Assembly: GCA_949775045.1 (NCBI GenBank) | Contig: OX459096.1 | Location: 36,565,316 to 36,629,315 of the forward strand | Direction of reading: 5' to 3' | Length of the DNA stretch: 64,000 nucleotides | DNA from: Metridium senile | Taxonomy: Eukaryota; Cnidaria; Anthozoa; Actiniaria; Metridiidae | Shown: positions 37,901 through 49,900 of the stretch, in pieces | How positions within the stretch are numbered: position 1 is the first letter of the stretch | How the letters are laid out: the number at the start of each line of letters is the position of its first letter | Made by a program: the position numbers and the translations under genes | Notes under the pieces: model-generated | Database searches by the model: none | The model's input: only the letters and a program-made list of their open reading frames with translations | What the model was told of the DNA's origin: nothing

Positions 37901-40900
37901 CGACCCGTATAACGTTTCAAAAGTATCGCAACAACGCCAATTGGTCTGGTCTTCATGATTATTGCAAATTCTACGAGGTCATTTTAACCACTCCTTAAAG
38001 TACTGGCTGTTTCATAGACCTCCTGTGTACGTAACATAGGATAAGTATACTATTAAAGCATAATATCTCCTATGTTGTTGGTCAATAATCTTAATCATCT
38101 GTGTAAGTGGACAGGCGTTGATATTATCAATGCACTCAACCAGCTGTCATCTAAAAAATGAATATTTTACTCCAATTAAGACATTTTAAGAAGGTTCATA
38201 ACATGAACAACCATTGGATAACATAGTATAAAACTCCCTTTACAGTTTATTATAAAATATTAGTAGAGTATTTTCATAATGCTGTAACCCCTTGAAGGTC
38301 ATTAAGGAAATAAATCCACAAAATCATCGACTCGAAGCTAAAATTATCCACTCAAGACTCGAGCCATATTTGGACGTAGCGTCGTTATGAAGAGACACTC
38401 TCGTAATTTCTTTTACGTACACAAGACACGACCTTCGCCTGAACTTCGGCGACATATTTACCAGACATATTTCAAAACTATCCATGCTTTTCATTTTACC
38501 ACTTTCACTTTGTTTCCCTTTTCTTTTCTTTCTCATTTTCGCTGCTTTTTTTTTCTTGTTTTTAGCGTCAATATTTGCTTGTTAGGCCCTTCACTTTTCA
38601 ACTTCTGTTTCTTTCTTTCGTATTTTCCACTTACTTTTCATTTGATGCATAGATTAAAGAACATTCTGGAATCATGCGTTAATTGTTACAATTAAAACCT
38701 CTGTAAAATGTGCGGAAAACTCCTTCAGTGTTAGGTATATATATTCATAATAAAAAAAAATTGTGATGTTACGAATTTGTAAAGGTTATGAGTGCAGGTC
38801 AAGCGATTAGTGTTATCAGCAATACATTTGCTGTTTAACTCCTATATTATCAAGTCCTTCTACTGTAATCACAGTTAACTAAAAGAACAATTATGGTTCT
38901 CGACAACTAAAAAGGATAATAATTATTGGCTTGATTAATATGGTAAAACGATTGTTTTTAAGGGTGTAGCTATTTTTGATTAAACCATTGTCTTAAAGTA
39001 GCCACAAAAATCCAAACACCGCAAAGACACAATGCCGCTTAAGGCTACTACTCAACCGAAGGAAAATTCATTTACAATTTAACAAAACAAAACAAAAAAC
39101 ACTTTGATCTAATTATTTTGCATTTGAATTTTCAACATTTCCTTGATGAAAAAACTGAATCAAAAGAATGCATCGAAGATTTGACATTATTGATTTGCAC
39201 GAACAAATCATCTAGGTTTACACAGAAGCAAAACGAAAAATATCAGTCAAAATACTGATTTCATTATAAATTATGGCCTTTGCCCTCAGAAATGGTTTAA
39301 TGTGGACATGAATGTCATACTGCCATAGGTATGTTATTGGCTTTACATGCATCATATTCGTGACAAACGGTAAAAACGGCTTTGGTTTGTCACGAAATAT
39401 TTACATCAATGGTGCTAAGTAGCATTGAACGTGACACTCATCGCAATAGAAAGCCATCGGCCTTTCTATTTCTCTTGTTGTAGTTTAAACTTGACATGTT
39501 AATTTATATTTGAGAAACGTCGAACTTATATAAAAGAATAATATCTAATTCCTATCAATTAAAGGCAGACAGAAGAGAAGAGAAGAGAAGAGAAGAGAAG
39601 AGAAGAGAAGAGAAGAGAAGAGAAGAGAAGAGAAGAGAAGAGAAGAGAAGAGAAGAGAAGAGAAGAGAAGAGAAGAGAAGAGAAGAGAAGATATATATAT
39701 ATATAGCTTCAGTTACCTCTTCCACGCCATAGTGGAATGCCAGGGAGGTGTCCAGTAAAACACGACGTCCTTCCAACTGTACGTTCAAGTCCCTCCAAGC
39801 GTCATCTAAAGACTCCGCCATGGTATTGCGTTCAGCACCAACAGGATGAAGTTGTTTTACAGTCCATAAAATTTCCTGGAATTCTCTCTGTTTTCTCTAT
39901 ACAAATACGACAAATATATGATAAGTACTGGCATATTATTTCGAGACAAGTACTCGTAATAAATTCGTATATGACTGATTCGTAAAAGGGGAAAATGGGA
40001 CGTAAAAAATAGTTGATAGTGAAAATATGTGAACAAAAAATATCATATTCCAAGCAAAAACAATCTTATTGGTACAATTCCAGCTTTTGTTATAAAAAGT
40101 TTGCTTTATTAACATTTTCTAGAACGCTATATTTACAATGTTCTAAAATATTCCATCTAAATAAGTCGATAGGGAGTTATATACGGAATACTTGCGATAG
40201 AAATAGACTCTAGAGGTCACTACCAGGAATACTTGCCGATAGTGAAGACAGAAATATTACTGATAGTTTAACAATCAAACTTTAAAAGGATTGAAAAGGA
40301 CAGATGGCATATAGAGATCCCACCACCCCACCTTCTTTTACATCTAAACTCTCACGAAACAAGTTGGTTTATTGGAATGATTGAGGAGGTATAAGCTAGA
40401 TGCACATTTTGAAGTGTGATCGAGCTATTCAGATGGTTAAAATGCGAATCATACAACGAATAAAGGGGTAAAACGACAGAAAAAAGTAGCGAGGGAGGAT
40501 AGAGTATAGAATTGATTTCGTATGATTACGAAAAGCTCGCGGCACGAACGCGGTCAAAGTACGGCAAGGCACGTCAAAATTCTAATAACACCACTGTCGC
40601 GACAAGGCACACGGCTCTGAACGTTTCACACTAGTCATGTGAAATCTCTAATGCCAAAAAAATCTAATGCAAACACGCGTATAGTATGGTACAGCGAAAG
40701 ACTCCAAAATCCTTTACTCATTTTCGACCAATAAACATTATAATTTTTAGAGGCATCCTCGGAAAACCGGCCGAATGTGCAATTTTACTTATTTAAAATT
40801 TAAAATTCAAATACGAAATTGGTGTCCTAAAGTAAAGCTCTTCTAATCTCGTGCCGATTATAATCGCCTTTATGATGCTCCAGGTCATCAAAATGATTCA

Positions 40901-43900
40901 AGCTACCTCACTATGAGTCATTAACTATTTCTAATGATTTAGGTAAATATTGACTGAGGCTAAGATATCGAAATACTTATAAAAGCAATCAAATAATGTT
41001 CAACTGCTGTCACTTAGATATAAAAAAAAATATTAAAAATCGAGAGTAAAATAGTAATTATTTATTTGGGTATTTTTTAGAGGACGCACAATAGGGCAAG
41101 GGCTCGGTTTCCCATCATGCTTTATTCTAAAAACTAGGGAGTGCGCACATTGGGTATTATCTATTACCTAGTTTAGTTTTCAGTGCATGGTCATAATGAA
41201 TAAGTAAGAGTTACATACCGAGAATGGAGGCTATAAGCCATATATATCCCGCGGGCCGCAGGCCCAAGGGATATATAGGCTTATAGCCGAACATTCGAGG
41301 TATGTAACTAATTTATTTCACACTTGAGAAGGTTTTCTCACAAAAAAACAGTGATTTAATCCTATTCTAACAAAGACACATGATTTGAGTTAAGAAATAA
41401 AAGAACGGCTTTTCAAATCTTACTAATTAGTATCTACTGGGAGTCGTATTTGATAAAAGAAATGATATGAATAGAAAATATTAATGTGCAGGGAACCGGC
41501 TCGGTGCATTTTTAAATCAAAATCTTATTGATAGAACACGATTGAAGGAGGTTATGCTATCTTAGTTTTGATTCCTTAATACAAAGACTAAATTAGTCAA
41601 ACCATTGGAACTAATGAATAAGGTGGAATGCTAGCTGTTAATGATTTTTGTCACTAGAATACAACAGTTTTCCCGTAATTGAAGTTTATTGAAAGTTTTC
41701 ATAACAAAATAGTACTGACACAATCTAAACCATTAGGCTGAGATCTGACTCGACATTTTTCAATGATAACTAAGGTTTTCTGAAAAGAAAACAATGTATG
41801 ATTTTCACTGATCGTATTCAAAAAAATAAAACCAATCCAAAAATATGTCAATAATCTGTTCATAATTTAATGTTCATTGTCAATGAATTCCCATAAGGAA
41901 ATATTAAACAATCACTTTTCAATTCTATTCAGAAGAATACTAACGAACTTGAATGCTAATGAACTTGATGACATTAAACGAGTTTTTGTTGTTAACTTTC
42001 TATCGGATGACTATGTAGTATAATGGGTTAAAGCGCGGATACAGCAATGCAGAGGTTCTCGGTTCGAGTCCTCACATTGGTACTCAAAGATTTTTTTCTC
42101 CAAAAATCGCTATCTAGTAAAAATTTCTAAGTCTAATGTTGCAATAAATAATAAATGCAAAGGTTATAACTAGATATAGACCCGGGTTTATATCTAGATA
42201 TAACCCTTGAATTGGTATAATGAGGGGTTTATATCGGAGATACATCCCTATGAATAACAAAGAAAACCGTGTCAAGTGTGAAATAAGTGCGTATATAAAC
42301 CTTTGGTGAATATGCGCGTTAAACATATTTCATTATTATGTTAAATTATTATTATTATTGAAAAGAATAGATAGAGGGCAAACACTATATCCATAATTGC
42401 TGCTGTGTAATAGCTCTTATTGAGTGACTATTGGTCACTATCAAAGACAAATAATAAGGTATTGTTTTCTTTTGTATTTGATGTTTCTGTTTAAGTAATA
42501 TTTCCTAAATAGTCATTAAATAACAGCTATTACTTATGGTTTCAGCGCAGTTTGCGCTCTAAGTGAATGACAATTAACTTAAGGTCAAACCAATTTTCAA
42601 CCAATTTTGTCATCAAAGAAATAACCACATTTTATGAAATACAAGATAAAAACTACTTTCAGTAATATGTAAAAAAGATAGCAGAAAACAACCCAATAAC
42701 GTATATGCGATTTCCGATTAGTTTTGGGCAGGAGGTAATTACATATTGTACATCACGGAAATCTCTTTACCTTACAATGTCTCAAACACTAATAGGCTAT
42801 CAAAATGGCCTATACAAATGTGTATAATAAGTCTAAATTCAATACATATATTTATCTATTCTTTCACAAATAGACAAGATTATGTATAATATCATTATAC
42901 ACAAATTGTAAACAAGGTAAAAATGTAATAAACAAAATAATATAATAAAAAGATATTGACACGGTATACCCTTAAGAGTTTTCCCTCGAAGTTTTCCCGC
43001 GCAATTTACAATCAGTTTGACGAAGTGGATGAAAGAATTTTAAAAGACAAAAATTGGTTGATGTGATTTCTGATAATCAATTCATATTTGATAACAGAAT
43101 AAAATAATAGGGAATGGCTTTGTTAGACAAAGCTACATTTATTAACATGTTGCACTACGTTAAAAATTGCAATAACAAGCTCAATGAATAGGAAAAGAAT
43201 GCAGAAAGGAACACAATAACAATTAAGTGCTACTTCATAATATAAACAAGCCCTTTGCCGAATGTTAGCAAATTAGGTTGAAATGCATTCTAAATGGTCT
43301 CAAGATATTGTTCTTAGAACAGGAAAGAACACTCTTGACGAACATCTGGCCATTCCAACTTTCTTCACACTACAATCACACGCTAAATTCAAAAAGATCG
43401 AAGCTTGCATCCGCTAGCTTGGTTCTTTTATCACGGATACTTAAGAAAAAATTAATAAATTGATTATATTAAAGAAACAAACGGCAATAATACTACCAAG
43501 TATTGCAATAAAATGTTCAATGGCATGACCTTCTGACCCGAGATTCACGTTACAAAATATAACTCAGTATCGAAATTTCACGGAATTTTAATCCTGTTAT
43601 AAAAAACGTAAATATAGGGTAATAGTAACTAATGGAAAACATGAAATAAAATGCGATGATAATTCATACATAACGGGAAAATGTTCTGATATTGGGATTG
43701 TTTATGCATCTGAATCGAATGATTTACCATTAGTCTACACGGGATATATTTAAACAATTCATATGTAAATGAATATAGTTTAAGGTAAATCGCTTGTGAA
43801 TAGTAGACGATGTAAATACTTCAGTTAGTGTCAGTCACAACTGACAAAAACAAATCTTTTTTAGCTTTAAAGTTAAACATTAACCGTATAAACATATAAT

Positions 43901-46900
43901 ATCTAACGAATATCAATACTACTCCATGGAGCATAACAATAGTAGTGCATCAGGTCATTTCCCCTTTGTAGTAAGTTGATAATTCGTAATTGATTTTTGA
44001 TTGAAATTGATTCGAAACGTTTGGGAATATCGATCAATGCTTCTATCGAACATTTTATCGTTGCATTTTGTGTGAATCTATTTGTTTACAAACTAAAATA
44101 AAGGACGTCTACGAAGCAAACTCTGTAGGTGCTAAATGCATTAACAGTTTGAATACACTGTTGGCATTTACTATCTCTACTCAAGTAAACTGCTAAAGAA
44201 TGTATAAGTCAAACTATAACTGTAGAACCAACAATCGTAGATGAAAGACTCTAGAATGAATACGATAAACACACGGATGCGGTTAGATAGCTATAAACTA
44301 ATAACCCATGACTAATTACACTCAAAATGCGTTTAAAACCTTCGACCGGTGAAATATATCAGCTTCAAGTGAATTTGAGTAACTGTAATCTACATTTAAA
44401 CTATCCACGGTAGTTCGAAGTTAGTCTAAGAGTTCTCAATGTAAATTGAAGCCGTTCGCGTGGAGAGTTGACCCTCCATCAGTCCAAGAAGTTTGTGAAC
44501 AACATATAATAATCAAACCACTCACACATTGACTTACCTACAAATAAATCGTAAGTTTCCCCAAGTTCATCTAGTGTGCGAACGTGAAAGAACGCCAAAA
44601 TTCTTCTCGAGTGTATGTCGATTTTACGATCAATTCGACATAACGATCACTGATTATGCAAGGATCAAATGCCAAACGAACACAAAATCAATACGCATAG
44701 CAATAGCTAAATTCCAATGGGTCTTTCCACGCCCCAATGAGCAAATATCTGTCTTTCTTTCTTTGTCGTTACATCAATACCGTGTGTAAAGTCGACGAGA
44801 GTTGACTCAAATGATCTCGTGAGCCAATCAAATCAAATCTTTTGACAGCAAATTAACACAAGCTAAAACTGTTATCTCTCTAAACTTTCAGTACAGACTT
44901 TTTTATGGAGAGCTGGATTATCTGGTCCAAACCCAAATATGGCGTACTTTCATGGTTCAATAAATCCACACATACAATATTGAAATACTTTAGAATATAA
45001 ACATTCATCTAGGTTGGGCAAGACTTATTACAATATTTAATATGTCACGCCACTTTAGCTCACATTGACCTATTTCCGCTCGAAATCACACACCGTTTTG
45101 GACGCCGAATATTATAAATAGACTTCAATAAATAGTATTGTATATTATAAACAATAAACAAAGAAAGACGGAAAGCTAATTCTTAGTTTACCAAATGATA
45201 GCCCTTATGGAAAGCGTCCTAGGACTTTACCTTTATTTTTCCACTAGGCATGAATGACCGTAACAAAACGACTATTATTAAACCGAAATGAGCATGTAAC
45301 GCAAAAAAGCTAGTGAACCCCGCAAACATCAGGAAACAAACAAAATTGGCCGTAATATAAATCGTTGGTTTGAATAAATATTGTTTTTTTAGAAAATAAA
45401 ATATGTTGTTATGAAATTTAAATAAAACTGAGCATCTGTTAGATCGGTTGTAAAAGAAATAAAACCTACTTCAATTTTTTTTTTAAATAACATTATCAAG
45501 TCAGCTTGATAAAATAGAAATGTAATGAAAACTAGCGAGTAAACTAGTATACGCTTCGTCGGTGTTTGATATAAACGATAGACAATATAATGAAAGTTGT
45601 AACACCTTTTTACTCCGACGAAGGGCTAGAGCTCGAAACATCAGTAAAGTTTTTACGGTGTTACAAATTTCATTATATTACCATCTTTAATAATATAGAG
45701 AAGGGGATAAAACTAAAACATGCAGGGTGTCCATAATTAGTGTCGATAAGCATGGGTTCTACTTTAATAATTGAAAACTGATTTGAGTGATCCAGTTGCT
45801 TGTAACTGTAAAGTTATTCCACAGTAAGCCTTTCATCGACTGGACATGTAGAACTAATTAACTAATTATCAAGAAATACTAGAGAAACATGCCCCACAAC
45901 TGCACTTTTTCTTTAGATGAAAAGGTGCTTATAACACTATCTTATATCCACTGATGATGGTGGTCAACGCCGAAACATGTTTTGAATAAAAACATTGTAT
46001 TATCTCATCTCTACGAATCATTTCTTCATTGCTGATCCACAGACTAACAGAATATTGCTATTCTCAAGCTTCAAAAACTTTTTCACAGGCGACTTTGGAT
46101 TTAGTTAGATAAAATGAAGATAAGCTGGGTGCGCGTGACTTGCGTGACATCGTGACGTGCATATTATAATCTAATCATGCTATTCTTTTAATGCACAAAT
46201 ATCTTCGCCCTAACTCAATTTCATAAATTTCATAGGTTTTCGGATGTGCGCGTAATGTGATTATTCGGACTTTTGGAGCAATCGGTCGGTTAAGGGGGTA
46301 GTTGAATAGAACAACTTTTTTTTCGACGATTATTGTGTAGAACCTGCTTTTATTCATCAAAATAGTTGTAACCTGGATATGGTAGATGTTAGCAAGCTGA
46401 TCGGGCGGTCGGTTAAAGGGCGTTTAAAGAAAAAGCGTTAGTTAGGATATACTTGTAATGCAATTATTGTTGAGCTTGTTTATATAAAATAACATAAATT
46501 AATGTAGGCTTGAAACGAAAAAAAAACTTTTGTGTCACCTTACATACGGCCTAATTGAGCAAAGTTAATAATATTCAAAACATTATCATCATATAAACTA
46601 GAGATCATACTGAGACCGAGAGGGATCATGGGAAGTGGGAGTAGGCAGTGGGATTAAAATAACGTGTATCTGACTTGAGAAACGCAGTGACTAAATAATC
46701 ATGTTAATATTAAGAGTGAATGGTCTGATCCCAGGTGTAATCGATGTAAATGAGGCATCATCGTCCGGGATGGTGTAGTCTTGAGAAAAACTGATGGTGT
46801 TGATGTCTGACGTTTCCGCTCAGATTGTCGAAACGTCAGACATCAATATCATCAGTCTTTTTCAATACTACACCATCCCGGACATCATGCCTCATCTACA

Positions 46901-49900
46901 TGTTAATATTGTTTTCTGGTGCCCTCTTTAAAAGGTGTGATATTATGCATATTGATTAGTTAACTGATATCCCATCCACCATCTCGGTCAGCCGGCTTAG
47001 AAATGACCAAGACCTGGCTGCCTCAAATCTGTCTATATAGCTAGATACTGCGAATGTACGGTATAAAGCATGCACGCGCTACATTAATGGGCAAGAGCTG
47101 CGTTATCTACGAGTACAGTCAAGATATGATGTACAGTGGAACCCCGTTAATCCGGCCACTGAAGGGACAGCCAAAAGTGGTCGTATTAACGGGGTGGCCG
47201 TAATAAGCGGGTAGATTTTATAGAAAATATATGGGCATGCATTTCGTCGGGACATAAAAAACTGGCCGCAATAAAGGGGTGGCCGTATTAAGCGGGTGGC
47301 CGTATTAAGCGGGTGGCCGTAAGGCGGGGTTCCACTGTATATGAAGGGTATTTCATTAATAATGTGACAAACCTTGAGTTCGTTTTCCTGTTCTCTGAGC
47401 ACAGCTTCAAGAGCCTCTGCTTCTCGTACGTCCTCTCCAACAATCCATTCTGATCTTCTGATCTCTTTCGACATATTATGAAGCCAGTTGAAAAACTTAA
47501 TAAAAAAGAAAAATTAGGCGTAATTAACGCCATTCTTGTATGATACATGCTAAAAGAAGAACAATGTCTTAATCCTACTTAGTAAAGATACATATATGAT
47601 TTTTTATTTTCCATGGAGTTTGCAATCCGTTGGTAGGTTTGGTGCAACCTCTCAAGCGTAGTTCGAACACCAACTGTGGCGCGCACAGTCAAACTCTTTC
47701 TATTTCAACTGAATGCACATCTTGCTTAACCTACTTATAAATGTACATGGGACTTTTACCTTAGTTACCTTTGTCAAATTTGACATAGAAATGTGCAAAG
47801 TTTCTACTCTTATAAGGCCATAGCCGGCCGTGAACATCTCTCAGAGTGGCACTTTTCACAAAACATTGTTCCTTAGAGATAAGGACCCATGCAACAACGT
47901 TTTAGTTATCGTCTCGGCTAGTCGTCTTCAGTATAGGACTTTAGATAACCCGAAAATGGACATATTTATATGATATATATCTAGGGCATATGATATTTTT
48001 CTCATGTATCTGTATTTCTGTGTGTAAACACCGAACGCATTTCAATTCATTGATATATATATTTGCTTGATCTTTTTTATTATAAGTATTTAAATTATCG
48101 AATTGTCATTAATTTTAGTCAACTTACCTGTCTGACGTCATCGCCGTAGTCTTGTCCATGTTTCCAGTTATGCAGACGTACCTCTCTATCTTCCCATAAT
48201 TCCCCAAACATTACTTTGACGTCATAGACTTCCTCAAGACATTCTTCAAGTGGATGAAGCGCCCTGGACGCATCGTCAGGGAAATTCATCCTGTCAATCA
48301 AAGCTCTTCCCATAGCAACGGTTTCTGAATATTCTTTGTTGACGCTATGCTTAGTATCGTGGTGTATTGCAACCACTTCTTCCACAGAAGCCTCTGAGAA
48401 AGTGTTGGGGAGGTACTCGTGGATGTAGTCTGATTTCAGGTCATCAATTCTTTGCATAAACTATGAACAGTTTTAAATGGTTTTAATTCTGTGTCAATGA
48501 TTAGTTTTAAAAGACACTCATTCTGGCTCCTCCTCCGTGTACCGGGCACAGTCTACGTAATTCAATAGAAACAACCCAAGACTCTAAGTTAAACAACAGA
48601 ACGAAGCTAACATAGAATATAATGATTTCCAGTACACAGCGGAATAGCCTACCTTCTAAGCCGCGATTCACGCGTATCTATCTTATACAGTAGAGACAAT
48701 CTGAACAAGAGTCAAACCTTCTCTATCATACAATATCATATCAACATAAAGACACCACTAATGCTAGCCGCGTAATTTCATTTCATTCGCGTGCTACTCG
48801 TATGGAACCGTCCATTAAGCAGCCACCTTTACGCCAAACTGAAAGAAAGGCTAGCTGCGCACTAAACAACAGTATTTTTTATGTTAGCCTGTGTACTGCC
48901 GCCCCCCCCCCCCCCCCCCCTACTTCCCATAGGGGAGGGGTGAGGACGGCTGTCCACAGGCTATTTTTATGTATACTTGAAATACTAGACGCAGGGATGT
49001 ACCCTCCTAATATTATCTTGTGGTAAGTACTATAGTAAACCTCTTTATCTCCCGAAGGTGGCAATTAAAAGGGGGTTCCAAAGAGTGCACAATTCCCTCC
49101 TTGTCTGTCTTGCATGGTACTCACCATTTCTGCACTGCGGTAAAACATCAAAGCAACCGATAGACGAGCGCCTCGCTCAGCCATTGCGTTAGATAAATGC
49201 ATCCACACTTGTTCAAGATTCTCCTCCATTTCGTGAGTGGGCGCAATTTCATAGCGACAATTTCTGCGCAACACCAACGAAGCTTGTAGTAACTGCTTGC
49301 CGTAATCGAACGTTCCCTTTGGAAAACAATAGTCATATTAAGTGAATACAGTAAAATTACTACAGCCATGTTTTGTGAGTATTTCTCCTATCGACATTGT
49401 AGAGAAGGTGATGAGAGAGCTTAGTTAAATGTTGCTATTACAAAGTTTAAGGGAAGTCAAAGTATAACAAAATTAAAACTGCATGTACTTTCAATTTTTG
49501 ATAGAGAAACGTATATATATACTGAACATCACGTTAGGTTACGAACACAAATTGCTGAGTAGGCTTCAAGTTTTGAAAATCCGGTCTTTTCCTCGCCGTT
49601 CCCCAATGCTCATGCAAAATTTTAATCGAATTAATTGTGTAAATTATAACATGCGAACAAACTTTATTCTAAGTAAAACGATAATCGGAGGACAAAATAA
49701 ACAAAGAAGTATATGTTTTGCATTTTGGACTGAGATTTTGATTCAATAATGCATCAATCTGCTTGCAATAACACTACCTTTGCAGTGCCTTCGACTTTAT
49801 CATGTTCGTCTTGTAAATGATGTGTTTCCTCAGACGTTCGTCCAACATCTCTGGAAGTATCGATTGCTCCATTGGCGAGCTGTTGGAGCCACTCGATAGC

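Larger units (their letters stand above)
39897..47372. other. 7.5-kb intron 15-16, largest in the gene
   Basis: It contains several foldback elements and a tRNA-like sequence, listed separately. Between them (39.9-41.2, 42.3-45.5 and 46.0-46.7 kb) I see only AT-rich sequence. Open frames such as 44529-44789 (86 residues) show no domain and no splice-site context. Confidence 0.5.

Noticed and set aside
44529..44789. 86-residue plus-strand open frame in the largest intron
   Set aside because: No recognisable domain, no flanking splice or promoter context; length expected by chance in 7.5 kb.
45951..45979. Functional hammerhead ribozyme
   Set aside because: Only a core-like string; an unpaired base next to CUGAUGA and no clear stem I, so it is reported only as a motif.
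47103..47474. 123-residue minus-strand frame extending exon 15
   Set aside because: The part beyond the GTTTGT donor is the translated MITE and not conserved spectrin sequence.
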